A stretch of 64,000 nucleotides of DNA, taken from contig NZ_FOOA01000015.1 in the NCBI RefSeq assembly GCF_900113065.1, positions 48,295-112,294 of the forward strand, written 5' to 3'. The DNA is from Aureimonas phyllosphaerae (lineage in GTDB: Bacteria > Pseudomonadota > Alphaproteobacteria > Rhizobiales > Rhizobiaceae). Of this stretch, positions 55,134 through 63,492 are shown piece by piece. Each line of letters opens with the position of its first letter. Position 1 is the first letter of the stretch. The notes beneath the pieces are model-generated. The model worked only from the letters and a program-made list of their open reading frames with translations. It did no database searches and was not told where the DNA came from. The position numbers and the translations under genes are program-made.

Positions 55134-56071
55134 AGGGCGATCTCCATGCCGTCGAACGCGACCTCCCAGCCGCCGGCCTCCACCAGGCGGCGTTCGGGCG
55201 AGGCTTCGTCGAGGATCGGATTGGTGTTGTTGATGTGAACGAAGATGCGTCGCGCCACCCCGACGCCTGTCCAGGCGTCGAGCGAGCCGTCCTCGCCGGT
55301 GATCGGCTGGTGCCCCATGCGCCGGCCGGTCTTGCTGCCGACGCCGGCCTCGGCCATCTCGTCGTCCCGGAACACGGTTCCGTCGAACAGGAGCACGTCG
55401 CCGCCCTCGACCCGGGCCCGCAGCACCGGATCGACGCGGGCGCAGCCCGGCACGTAGAAGACCGACCGTCCGTCGGCGTCGGTCAAGCGCACGCCGACGG
55501 TGTCCTCGGGATCGGCCTCGAAATCCTGCGCGCGCCGGCCGGTCTCCAGAAACAGCGCGACCTTGCCGGGCACGGCGAAGAGTTCGGCGGTGAGCCCGGC
55601 CTCGCCCTGCGGCCCCTCGATCGCGAAGGGCCGGTCGAGCAACACGGGCACGCGTCGGACGAGGGCGGGATCGAGCACGCGAAAGATCGGGTTGGCCTCG
55701 AGAACACCGAGGACCCGCGGCGTCGCGTAGAGATGGAAGGCCTGTCGCTCGCGCAGCGACAGGAGCCCGGCAAGATGATCGACGTCGGCATTGGTGAGCA
55801 CCACCGCGCGGATCGGCGTCGAACGGGACGGCGCGTCGGCGGCCGGCTGGAGCTCGGGCGTCTCGTTGATCTGCTGGCGGATATCCGGCGAGGCGTTGAA
55901 GAGGACCCAGCCGCGATCGTCCCCGCCGCTCGCCGCCAGGCTCGACTGCAGCCGCGGGCGGATGCCGGGCGCGCGCGCGCGCGCCGCGCGGCTCAGCCGA
56001 TAGTTGCAGTTCCACTGCGGGAAGCCGCCGCCCGCCGCCGATCCGAGGATCTTCAATCGCACCTGTCGCAT
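55130..56071 (-). CDS. pqqB: PQQ biosynthesis protein PqqB (MBL-fold hydroxylase)
   Basis: This 313-residue metallo-beta-lactamase-fold protein has the PqqB N-terminus (RLKILGSAAGGGFPQWNC), TNADVDHLAGLL and VHINNTNPIL. It hydroxylates the cross-linked tyrosine intermediate. The ATG at 56071 is the family start; an open extension upstream would run through the hairpin and the pqqA region and is rejected. Confidence 0.95.
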   Translation of the reverse strand: MRQVRLKILGSAAGGGFPQWNCNYRLSRAARARAPGIRPRLQSSLAASGGDDRGWVLFNASPDIRQQINETPELQPAADAPSRSTPIRAVVLTNADVDHLAGLLSLRERQAFHLYATPRVLGVLEANPIFRVLDPALVRRVPVLLDRPFAIEGPQGEAGLTAELFAVPGKVALFLETGRRAQDFEADPEDTVGVRLTDADGRSVFYVPGCARVDPVLRARVEGGDVLLFDGTVFRDDEMAEAGVGSKTGRRMGHQPITGEDGSLDAWTGVGVARRIFVHINNTNPILDEASPERRLVEAGGWEVAFDGMEIAL

Positions 56072-56089
56072 GCCCCGCTGCACAAGGAA

Positions 56090-56117
56090 ACGGCCCGCCG
56101 CAGGAGCGGCGGGCCGT
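56090..56117 (-). terminator. Strong hairpin between pqqA and pqqB (attenuator)
   Basis: A perfect 12-bp GC-rich stem (56090-56101 with 56106-56117) with a 4-base loop, followed on the minus strand by a T-rich TTTCCTT. It sits between the pqqA stop and the pqqB start and probably terminates most transcripts after pqqA, keeping the small peptide in excess over the enzymes. Confidence 0.75.
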
Positions 56118-56138
56118 CGGAACGAGCCTGCGGGCTCC

Positions 56139-56246
56139 TTACTTCTTGGCGTCCTTGCGCACGGCGATCTCGGCTTCCGCATAGCGGGTGATCTCGAAAC
56201 CGGCCGCCACCTGGCACATCTCGGGCTTCTTCCAGGACTTGGTCAT
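56139..56246 (-). CDS. pqqA: PQQ precursor peptide PqqA
   Basis: The 35-residue peptide starts MTKSWKKPEMCQ and contains the conserved GFEITRY core. Glu18 and Tyr22 are the residues joined to form PQQ. The gene is too short for most ORF callers. It heads the pqqABCDE operon, and a 6-bp hairpin (56267-56272 with 56276-56281) lies in its leader. PqqF/G proteases are not in the window. Confidence 0.97.
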   Translation of the reverse strand: MTKSWKKPEMCQVAAGFEITRYAEAEIAVRKDAKK

Positions 56247-56409
56247 GGGTCTTGCTCCATCATGCAGCCGGAACATCCGGCCTCCGCCCATGAGCTAGGG
56301 TCGGTTCGCAGCTGCGAAAACCGGGAGGCCATCAAACCATCTTGATGAAAAAGTTGAGCCATCCGGAGGAACAAGCCGGCGAAGCGCCCTGCCGCTCGAC
56401 CTGTCGCGC

Positions 56410-57351
56410 TTATCGCGATTCCTTCGCGTGCACGGCGGCGCCGATCAGACCGGCGTCGTCGCCGAGCTTCGAGCTGGCGATGTCGGGCACCTCGTGGCCG
56501 GGAAGCAGACGGCGGCGCATCGCCTCGCGGATGTCCGCGAGCATCAGGTCCAGCGCCTGCGACACGCCGCCGCCGAGCACCACGCGCTCGGGCGAAAAGG
56601 CATGCTGCACGTTGACGAGGCCGGCGGCGAGCCAGGCCGCCTCCTCACGCAGGAGCGTGAGCGCGACGGGGCAGCCCTCGCGCGCGGCGCGCGTCACGTC
56701 TTCGCCCGTGGCCGGCGCTTCGCCGGCGAGCGCCGCCAACCGTGAACGGGGTTGCCGGTCCACCGCCATACGGGCGGCCCGCGCCAGCGCCGTGCCGGAC
56801 GCGACGGCCTCCCAGCAGCCCTCGTGCCCGCAGGAGCAGGGCGCCGAGCGGTCGGTGATGCGGGTGTGGCCGACCTCGCCGGCCAGACCCCGGAATCCGC
56901 GCACCAGCCGGTCGCCGACGACGAAGGCGCCCCCGATGCCGGTGCTGATCGTGAGATAGGCGAAATCGGCGATGCCGCGCCCGGCTCCGAAGCGCCACTC
57001 GCCGAGCGCGGCGACCTTGGCATCGTTCTCGAGGACGGTGGGAAGACCGGTGCGCGCCTCGATCTCAGTGGCAAGCGGGATCGCGGTCCAGCCGGCCAAG
57101 GCGGGAATGTCGAGGACGAGCCCCTGCCCCGGATCGAAGGCGCCGGGAACGCCAATCCCGACGACCGCCGTGTCCGGGCGCCGGACCTTGGCGATCAGCG
57201 CCTCCATCTGCCCGATCACCGCCCGGACGCCCCCGGCCCGATCGACGGGCGCGGCGCGGCGGTCGAGAATGCGGCCGGCCGCATCGATCGCCGCGACGCG
57301 AAGCTGCGTGCCGCCGAGGTCGATCCCTATGAAGCTATCCTCCCGGACCAT
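56410..57351 (-). CDS. ROK family sugar kinase (N-acetylglucosamine/glucose kinase-like)
   Basis: This 313-residue ROK kinase has the phosphate motif FIGIDLGGTQ (residues 7-16) and the catalytic Asp in LENDAKVAALGE. The substrate motif is GEVGHTRI and the zinc knuckle is CSCGHEGCWE. The ATG at 57351 is chosen because it begins the domain 16 bases after the SIS gene stop; the longer frame is rejected. It is the second gene of a two-gene operon with the SIS protein. GlcNAc or ManNAc kinase activity is the best guess from context; glucose or fructose is possible. Confidence 0.87.
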   Translation of the reverse strand: MVREDSFIGIDLGGTQLRVAAIDAAGRILDRRAAPVDRAGGVRAVIGQMEALIAKVRRPDTAVVGIGVPGAFDPGQGLVLDIPALAGWTAIPLATEIEARTGLPTVLENDAKVAALGEWRFGAGRGIADFAYLTISTGIGGAFVVGDRLVRGFRGLAGEVGHTRITDRSAPCSCGHEGCWEAVASGTALARAARMAVDRQPRSRLAALAGEAPATGEDVTRAAREGCPVALTLLREEAAWLAAGLVNVQHAFSPERVVLGGGVSQALDLMLADIREAMRRRLLPGHEVPDIASSKLGDDAGLIGAAVHAKESR

Positions 57352-57367
57352 CGCCTCCGCCCGCCCG

Positions 57368-58378
57368 TCAGGCCGTGACCTTGGTGGTGCGCTGGGGCGT
57401 GCCGATGCCCGCCGGGATCGTGCGACGCGCGACGGCGATGTTGAGGTGCTGGAGCGCAAGGATCATGCTGGCGGCTGCCGCCAGCCCCTCGCCGCGCCGG
57501 AGCGGCACATGCACCGTGCCCGGCGGCGGCGCGTCGCCGGACGCATCGAAGACGACCGTGGCGCATCCGGCCGCGACAGCGGCCTCCGCCAGCGGCGCGA
57601 CGCCGGCGCGGTCGGGCCCGAGGCTGCGAAACAGCACCACGCCGAGCCCGGGGCGCAGCACCTCGAACGGCCCGTGGCGGAACTGGCCGCCCTCCAAGCC
57701 GATCGTCGGAACGCGGGCAAGCTCCATCATCGACAGCGCCGCGCTTTCCGCGACGCCCGCCATCGCGTGGCGTCCGGCAAAGATCGTGGCGTCGACCCCG
57801 GCGAGCGCGGCATCGGCGGCGTCGACCGCGGCCGGATCGGCGGCTTCGGCAAGGCTCGCCCGCAGCGCGTCCTGCGGCGCGCCCAGCGCCTCCAGCACCG
57901 CGCCGTGCATGGCGAGCGTCAGGACGATCGAGCGCGAGGCGGCAAACGCCCGCTCGGTGCCGCCGGCCGCCACGATCGAGGCGCGTGCGCTGCGCGCGAG
58001 CGTGCTGTCGCCCTCGAGCGTCAGGCCGAAGCGCTCCTCGCGTCCGGGCCCGCGCTTCAGGAGGTCGCGAATCTCGCCGGACTCGCCCGACTGCGAGACG
58101 ACGAGCGCGGCGCGCGCCGCGTCGGGCAGAGGCGAGAGGAGCGCCTCCGAGGCGTTGAGCGCGCGCGCGTCCCAGCCGAGGTCGCGGTAGAGCGGCTCGG
58201 CGATCCGGTTGACGTGATGCGAGCCGCCCATCGCATAGAGCACGATGCGGCCGGTGCGGCGCACCGCGTCGGCGATGCGGACGGCGACCGGCGCGCCGGC
58301 CTCGATCGTCGCGAGGGCGTCGAGCCCCTGCCGGCGCATTTCGTCATACATGAGGTCGAGACCGGGGTGTTCGCTCAT
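57368..58378 (-). CDS. Double-SIS-domain aminosugar isomerase/deaminase-like protein
   Basis: This 336-residue protein has two SIS domains, like the isomerase half of GlmS, NagB-II (SIS-type glucosamine-6-phosphate deaminase), AgaS and FrlB/FraB deglycases. Motifs are VLYAMGGSHHVNRIAEPLY, VVSQSGESGEIRDLL and EGGQFRHGPFEVL. There is no glutaminase domain. With the ROK kinase and glycosylasparaginase nearby, a GlcN-6-P deaminase or sugar-amine deglycase role is likely. Divergent from the LacI gene. Confidence 0.87.
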   Translation of the reverse strand: MSEHPGLDLMYDEMRRQGLDALATIEAGAPVAVRIADAVRRTGRIVLYAMGGSHHVNRIAEPLYRDLGWDARALNASEALLSPLPDAARAALVVSQSGESGEIRDLLKRGPGREERFGLTLEGDSTLARSARASIVAAGGTERAFAASRSIVLTLAMHGAVLEALGAPQDALRASLAEAADPAAVDAADAALAGVDATIFAGRHAMAGVAESAALSMMELARVPTIGLEGGQFRHGPFEVLRPGLGVVLFRSLGPDRAGVAPLAEAAVAAGCATVVFDASGDAPPPGTVHVPLRRGEGLAAAASMILALQHLNIAVARRTIPAGIGTPQRTTKVTA

Positions 58379-58455
58379 GGGCGTTCCTAATCGGGTCGGA
58401 GGGAAGAACGACGGGGCCGCCGCGCGGCGTGTTGCGCGCAGGCGCTAGGCGGCGC

Positions 58456-59502
58456 ATGGAAGAGGACGGGTGCGAGCCCGATCCGCCGGGGCGACGTTTG
58501 AGCGACACGACAGACCACAAGACCGGACGGCCGACCCTGGCCGACGTGGCCGCGCTGGCCGAGGTCTCGCGCGCGGTGGTCTCGCGCGCGCTGTCGCCCT
58601 CGCCCCGCCCCGTCTCGGCCGACAAGCGCGAGCGCGTGCTCCGGGCCGCCGAGGCGCTCGGCTACCGGCCGAACCCGCTGGCGCGCAGCCTCACCACGAA
58701 GCGGACCAACCTCGTCGCCGTGGTGGTGAACCACATCCACGACCTGTCCGACCTCGACCTCTTCGACCGGCTGCTCGGCGAGATCCAGGCGATCGGCAAG
58801 CAGGTCCTGCTCCTGAAGGTCGGCTCGGTCGATCGCGTCGAGGCGTTCCTGCGCGAGGGCGTCGCGCATCATGTCGATGCGGCGCTGGTCTGGTCGGACT
58901 TTGCGGATGCCGCGACCGTGCGGCGCATGTTCCGCTCCGACCTCGTGGTGATGATGAACGGGTGCCACGATGCCCTGTCGCCCGCCGTGGTGCCGGACGA
59001 GGCGGTGGGCATCCGCGAGGCGGTCGCGGACGCCGCCGCAAAGGGCGTGCATAGCGCCGCGCTGGTCACCGGCCGCGCCTCTTCGGCGATCGAGGGCGAG
59101 CGCGTGGCCTCCTATCGCGCGGCCTTCGAGGCGGAGGGCATTGCGCTCGCGGCGGTTCTCCAGGGCGACTATTCCTATGCGAGCGGGCGCGCGGCGGCGG
59201 CCGCCTTTCAGCACGAGGCGACGCCGGACGCGGTGTTCTGCACGTCGGACGCGATGGCGATGGGCGTCCTCGACGCCTGCCGCCGGTTCTTTCCGGACGA
59301 CCGACCGAGCCGCTTCCGCCTCTACGGCTTCGACAATCTCAGCATCACCGACCACGACGCCTATCCGATCAGCTCGATCGGCTTCGATAAGGCCGGTTTC
59401 GTCGAGCATATCGTGCGCTTCGTGGTGCATCCGGAGACCTTCGTGCCGGGCTCGCCGCCGGTGGGCGTTCCTACGCGCTTCTTCCCGCGCGCGACCGGCT
59501 GA
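58456..59502 (+). CDS. LacI family transcriptional regulator
   Basis: The 348-residue protein (from ATG 58456) has the LacI HTH (TLADVAALAEVSRAVVSRALSP) and hinge (LGYRPNPLARSLTTKRTNLVAVVV). A Peripla_BP ligand domain follows. TTG at 58498 is an alternative start nearer the HTH. It lies between the SIS/ROK operon (divergent, 77 bp) and the ABC operon (convergent). A consensus LacI-type palindrome is present in the ABC operon promoter at 63365. Confidence 0.9.
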   Translation: MEEDGCEPDPPGRRLSDTTDHKTGRPTLADVAALAEVSRAVVSRALSPSPRPVSADKRERVLRAAEALGYRPNPLARSLTTKRTNLVAVVVNHIHDLSDLDLFDRLLGEIQAIGKQVLLLKVGSVDRVEAFLREGVAHHVDAALVWSDFADAATVRRMFRSDLVVMMNGCHDALSPAVVPDEAVGIREAVADAAAKGVHSAALVTGRASSAIEGERVASYRAAFEAEGIALAAVLQGDYSYASGRAAAAAFQHEATPDAVFCTSDAMAMGVLDACRRFFPDDRPSRFRLYGFDNLSITDHDAYPISSIGFDKAGFVEHIVRFVVHPETFVPGSPPVGVPTRFFPRATG

Positions 59503-59534
59503 CGTCCGGCCCGCGCGCGGCAAGCGGTGTTGGC

Positions 59535-60326
59535 CTACCAGAGCGGGTTCAGCTTCGGCGGGTTGGCGTTCTCGCCCCACCACTTCTTGTAGTTCGCCTC
59601 GTAGGCGCCCGACTGGACGTAGTCGGAGACGAACATGTCGAGCCAGCGCACGAACTCCGGATCGCCCTTGGCGACGGCGATGCCGATCGGGTCGTTGGAG
59701 TAGAGGTCGGGCAGGGTCACGAGCTGGTCGTTCTGCGTGGCGAGATAGTCGACGAGCGAGGAGTCCTCGACCGCGGCCTGGACGCGGCCCTGCTGCAGCT
59801 GGAGTACGCCGTCGGGCGCGAAGTTGTCGACATAGGCGATGGTGGCGCCCGGCGCCTCGCGCTTGATGAAGGCCTCGCCCGTCGTGCCGCGGCCGACCAC
59901 GACGCTCTTGCCGGCGAGGTCGGCGAGCGAGGAGATGCCGGCGTCCTTGCGCACGATCACCCGCAGGCCCGCACGGTTGTAGGGGATCGAGAAGTCCACC
60001 GTCTTGGCGCGCTCCAGCGTCGCCGAGGTGTTGGCGACCACGATGTCGAGCTGGCCCGAGACGAGCATCGAGATGCGCGCGTCACCCGAGACGTCGGTCA
60101 GTTCCACCGGGACGCCGAGCTTCTCGGCAAGGCGGTTGGCGACGTCGACGTCGTAGCCGACCGGGTTGTTCTGCGGGTCGCGGAAGCCGATCGGCTCGCC
60201 GCCGAGCGACACGCCGATGCGGACCTTGCCCGCCGAGCGGATGTCGTCGATCTTGCCGGCCGCGGCGGGCGCGACCGCGCCGGCGACGAGCGCGAGGGCT
60301 GCGATGGCAGTCAGGATGCGCTTCAT
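59535..60326 (-). CDS. Polar-amino-acid-type ABC transporter substrate-binding protein (SBP_bac_3)
   Basis: This 263-residue family-3 binding protein has a signal peptide (MKRILTAIAALALVAGAVAPAAA). It contains GEPIGFRDPQNNPVGYDVDVANRLAEKLG. The amino-acid recognition residues are Arg106 in SATLERAKTVDFS (alpha-carboxylate) and Asp188 in QAAVEDSSL (alpha-amino). So the ligand should carry a free alpha-amino acid group. It is the last gene of the operon, 18 bases after the glycosylasparaginase. Confidence 0.92.
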   Translation of the reverse strand: MKRILTAIAALALVAGAVAPAAAGKIDDIRSAGKVRIGVSLGGEPIGFRDPQNNPVGYDVDVANRLAEKLGVPVELTDVSGDARISMLVSGQLDIVVANTSATLERAKTVDFSIPYNRAGLRVIVRKDAGISSLADLAGKSVVVGRGTTGEAFIKREAPGATIAYVDNFAPDGVLQLQQGRVQAAVEDSSLVDYLATQNDQLVTLPDLYSNDPIGIAVAKGDPEFVRWLDMFVSDYVQSGAYEANYKKWWGENANPPKLNPLW

Positions 60327-60344
60327 GGACTTCTCCCCTTCTCG

Positions 60345-61262
60345 TTAAAACACCGTTGCCGGCCGGAGTTCGGGCTCGGCCATTCCGTCGGTCCAGAACC
60401 AGTAGCGGATCTCGCCCTCGCACCGGAAATTCACCACCTCGTGCCCGCCATGCGCATCCACCGCGTGGATCACGACACCGGCGAGGAAGCCCTCGCGAAG
60501 CTCGGCAAGGTCCTCGACCGCAAGCCGCACGGCATCGTGGAGCGAGTGCCCGAGCCGCATGGCGAGCACGATCGAGCGCGCGGTGCCGCAGCGCATGGTC
60601 ATCTCGCCGGTATGGGTGCAGGCGGCGGCGCCATAGCGGCTGTCGGCATAGAAGCCGGCGCCCGGAATGGGGGAATCGCCGAGCCGGCCGGGATATTTCC
60701 AGGCCCAGCCGGAGGTCGAGGTGGCGGCGTGGATGCCGGCCGCCGGATCGGCGCTGAGGAACACGGTCGTATCGCGCACGCGCTCCGGGTCGGTGATGGT
60801 CCGGCTCAAGGGCGCCAGCGGCACATCGGGGAAGCGGGCGAGTTCGTCCGGCGAGAGTTCGCGCTCGAGGCGCTCCCACCAGACGCGGCGGCTGTCCTCC
60901 AGAAGCGTCGTGTCGAGCGGCATGCCGATCTCGGTCGCGAAGCGCCGCGCGCCCTCGCCCGTCAGCATGACATGCGGCAGGCGGCGCATGACCTCGAGCG
61001 CGAGCCTTGCCACGGGCACCGTGTCCGGCACGGCGCCGACCGATCCGACCTCGCGCGTCGTCCCGTCCATCACGGCCGCGTCGAACTCCATGATCCCCAG
61101 CATGTTCGGCCAGCCGCCGTAGCCGACGCTGCGAACCTTCTCCTCGCGCTCCACGAGGCCGATCCCCTCCACCATGGCGTCGAGACTGCCCTGCCCCGCG
61201 CGCAGGCGATCGACGGTGGTGGAGAAGCCCGGCCAGGCCTCGGCATTGGCGAGGAGCAGCAT
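60345..61262 (-). CDS. N4-(beta-N-acetylglucosaminyl)-L-asparaginase family Ntn-hydrolase
   Basis: This 305-residue asparaginase-2/glycosylasparaginase family protein has the N-terminal beta-sheet (LLLANAEAWPGF) and SVGYGGWPN. The predicted autocleavage nucleophile is Thr165 (RVRDTTVFLSA), followed by the hallmark AATSTSGWAWKYPGRLGDSPIPGAGFYAD and THTGEMTMRC. There is no signal peptide, so it is cytoplasmic. Family members release aspartate from GlcNAc-Asn; isoaspartyl peptidase is the alternative. Its place in an amino-acid-type ABC operon with a nearby sugar kinase favours a glyco-asparagine substrate. Confidence 0.88.
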   Translation of the reverse strand: MLLLANAEAWPGFSTTVDRLRAGQGSLDAMVEGIGLVEREEKVRSVGYGGWPNMLGIMEFDAAVMDGTTREVGSVGAVPDTVPVARLALEVMRRLPHVMLTGEGARRFATEIGMPLDTTLLEDSRRVWWERLERELSPDELARFPDVPLAPLSRTITDPERVRDTTVFLSADPAAGIHAATSTSGWAWKYPGRLGDSPIPGAGFYADSRYGAAACTHTGEMTMRCGTARSIVLAMRLGHSLHDAVRLAVEDLAELREGFLAGVVIHAVDAHGGHEVVNFRCEGEIRYWFWTDGMAEPELRPATVF

Positions 61263-61269
61263 GTCCGCG

Positions 61270-62004
61270 TCAGTCCTTGTGCATCTTGGAAAGGAATTGC
61301 GCGATGCGCGGGTTGGCGAGCCCGCCGGCCGGGCTGAAGAATTCGACCGTCGGCAGGTCGACGAGGAGACGCCCGGCGTCGAGAAAGACGATGCGGTCGG
61401 AGATGCGCCGCGCGAACTCGATCTCGTGGGTCACGAAGAGCATGGTGGTGCCGCCGCGGGCGAGCTCCCCGAGGATCGCCAGCACCTCGGCGGTCATCTC
61501 GGGGTCGAGCGCGCTCGTCACCTCGTCGAGGAGGAGATAGCGCGGCTCCATGGCGAGCGCGCGGGCGAGCCCGACGCGCTGGCGCTGGCCGCCCGACAGC
61601 TGGGCGGGATAGGCATCGGCGCGCGGGCTGAGGCCGACCGAGGCGAGGATCGCGCGCGCCTGTGCCTCCGCCTCGCGGCGCGGGCGCTTCAAGACCTCGA
61701 CCGGCGCCAGCATGACGTTCTCGACCGCGGTCATGTGCGGGTAGAGGTTGAAGAGCTGGAATACGGTGCCGGAGCGCTTGCGCGCCTCCGCGAGCTCACG
61801 GGGTTTGGAGACGTCGAACTCGTCCACCGTGATGCGCCCGCCGTCGAGCCGCTCCAGCCCGTTGATGCAGCGGATGAGGGTCGACTTGCCCGAGCCGGAA
61901 CTGCCGAGCACCGAGACCACCTCACCCGGCCGGATCCGCAGGTCGACCCCGTCGAGCACGGTGGTCGCGCCGAAGACCTTGCGAACCTTGTCCACCGTCA
62001 GCAT
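61270..62004 (-). CDS. Polar-amino-acid-type ABC transporter ATP-binding protein (GlnQ family)
   Basis: This 244-residue ATPase has Walker A GSSGSGKST, the signature LSGGQRQRVGLARALAMEP, Walker B LLLDEVTSALDP and the switch His in FVTHE, typical of GlnQ/HisP. It follows the second permease by one base and precedes the glycosylasparaginase by 7. Confidence 0.94.
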   Translation of the reverse strand: MLTVDKVRKVFGATTVLDGVDLRIRPGEVVSVLGSSGSGKSTLIRCINGLERLDGGRITVDEFDVSKPRELAEARKRSGTVFQLFNLYPHMTAVENVMLAPVEVLKRPRREAEAQARAILASVGLSPRADAYPAQLSGGQRQRVGLARALAMEPRYLLLDEVTSALDPEMTAEVLAILGELARGGTTMLFVTHEIEFARRISDRIVFLDAGRLLVDLPTVEFFSPAGGLANPRIAQFLSKMHKD

Positions 62005-62005
62005 G

Positions 62006-62677
62006 TCACAGCCCCCGCCAGGCGTTGTGGGCGCGCAGGCGCCTTTCGAGGCGCACGCCGAGATGGGCGACCAGCTTCGCCGCGACGTAGTAGAGGAGCC
62101 CGACCACGGTCCAGACCACGAAGGGCTTCAGCGTGCGCAGGTTGAGGATGTTGCCGACCTTGGTGAGATCGGTGATGCCGATCACCGAGATCAGCGAGGT
62201 GACCTGCAGCTGGTTGACGAGAAGCGCCACCAGCGGCCCGATCGCGAAGGCGACCGCCTGCGGGGCGACGACGCGTCGAAGCACCTGCCAGCGCGTCAGG
62301 CCGAAGACGCGTGCCGCCTCGATCTGGTCGCGCCCCACCGCCTCGACGCCCGCCACCGCGATCACGAAGACGAAGGCCGCGGTGTTGGCCGACAGGGTGA
62401 TGATCGCCGCCTCGACCGGCGTGACGTTGATCTTGAGGAAGGCGGGCAGGCCGAAGAAGACGAGGAAGAGCTGGACGAGGACCGGCGAGTTCTTGAGGAT
62501 CTCGGCGAGGAACGTCAGCCCCTGCGAGAGGATCGGCACGCGGTAGAAGCGCACCACGGCCCAGGCGACGCCGAGGACCAGCCCGATCGCCGAGGTCGCG
62601 AGGAACACCGCAAGGCTGGTGCCGAGCCCCTGTGCCAGGAGCACCGCGTCGTAGGGCGTGAAGCTCGTGTAGCGCAT
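62006..62677 (-). CDS. Polar-amino-acid-type ABC transporter permease 2
   Basis: This 223-residue HisM/GlnP-type permease has FYRVPILSQGLTFLAEILKNSPVLVQLF (the family N-terminal signature) and the EAA loop EAARVFGLTRWQVLRRVVAPQA. It overlaps permease 1 by one base (TGATG). Confidence 0.93.
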   Translation of the reverse strand: MRYTSFTPYDAVLLAQGLGTSLAVFLATSAIGLVLGVAWAVVRFYRVPILSQGLTFLAEILKNSPVLVQLFLVFFGLPAFLKINVTPVEAAIITLSANTAAFVFVIAVAGVEAVGRDQIEAARVFGLTRWQVLRRVVAPQAVAFAIGPLVALLVNQLQVTSLISVIGITDLTKVGNILNLRTLKPFVVWTVVGLLYYVAAKLVAHLGVRLERRLRAHNAWRGL

Positions 62678-63348
62678 CAGGCGACGTCCTGCGCGAGGCC
62701 GCGGTTCATGCGCCGATGCAGGAGTTCGACCGCCACCGAGACGGCCCAGGTCATCGCGGCATAGGCGACGAGCAGCACCGCATAGACCTCGAAGGGCCGG
62801 AACGTGTCGGAGGCGACGATCCGCCCGGTTCCCGTCAGCTCGTTCAGGGTGATGGCCGAGAGGATCGAGGAGGTCAGGATGAGGTTGACGAGTACCGAGC
62901 CGAGCGGGCGGATCGCGGTGCGCAAGGCTATCGGCAGGACGATGCGGGTGAAGATCACCCGGCGTGACAGCCCGGAGACCTCGGCCGCCTCCAGGATGCC
63001 GGGCTCGATCGCGAGGATGCCGGAGCGGATCGCATCGGAGGCGAAGGCGCCGCCGGAGATCGACAGGGCGAGGACGCCGGTGGTGAAGGCATCGATGAAG
63101 ATGCCGATCTCCGGCAGGCCATAGTAGAGGAAGAAGAGCTGGACCAGGAACGGCACGTTCCGGAACAGGTCAACATAGACGTAGGCCGCGCCGCGCAGCC
63201 AGCGCGAGGACGAGGTGCGTGCGATCGCGACGAGCATGCCGAGGATCGTGCTGCCGAGGATCGCGAGCGCGCAGACCTCGGCGGACAGGATCGCCCCCTG
63301 GCCGAGCGCCCCGAGATACGGCGTCAGAACCGACAGATCCAAAGACAC
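62677..63348 (-). CDS. Polar-amino-acid-type ABC transporter permease 1
   Basis: This 223-residue permease has YVDLFRNVPFLVQLFFLYYGLPE and the EAA loop EAAEVSGLSRRVIFTRIVLPIALRTAIRP. It is the first gene of the glyco-asparagine ABC operon; a LacI-type promoter/operator lies just upstream. Confidence 0.93.
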   Translation of the reverse strand: MSLDLSVLTPYLGALGQGAILSAEVCALAILGSTILGMLVAIARTSSSRWLRGAAYVYVDLFRNVPFLVQLFFLYYGLPEIGIFIDAFTTGVLALSISGGAFASDAIRSGILAIEPGILEAAEVSGLSRRVIFTRIVLPIALRTAIRPLGSVLVNLILTSSILSAITLNELTGTGRIVASDTFRPFEVYAVLLVAYAAMTWAVSVAVELLHRRMNRGLAQDVA

Positions 63349-63364
63349 GTCCCGCCCGACTGAG

Positions 63365-63407
63365 TGAAACCGATTTCAATGTGAAAGCGGGTCCGGGATC
63401 TTGTCAA
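63365..63407 (-). promoter_or_regulatory. LacI-type promoter/operator of the glyco-asparagine ABC operon
   Basis: On the minus strand, a -35 TTGACA (63402-63407) is followed after 17 bases by a -10 TCACAT (63379-63384). The palindrome TGAAACCGATTTCA (63365-63378 on the plus strand) comes directly after, at the transcription start, in the form of LacI-family operators. The position is ideal for repression by the LacI regulator at 58456. Confidence 0.75.
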
Positions 63408-63492
63408 GCGGCTGCGCGGCCGGCCGGCGCACGCCGCCCCACAGATGCGTCCTCTGCGAGGCGGTCGCGCGGGTCGTCGAAGCCTTGCGCCG

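Noticed and set aside
56071..56182. Longer PqqB start at 56182
   Set aside because: It would extend through the pqqA-pqqB hairpin and into the end of pqqA; the ATG at 56071 matches the family start.
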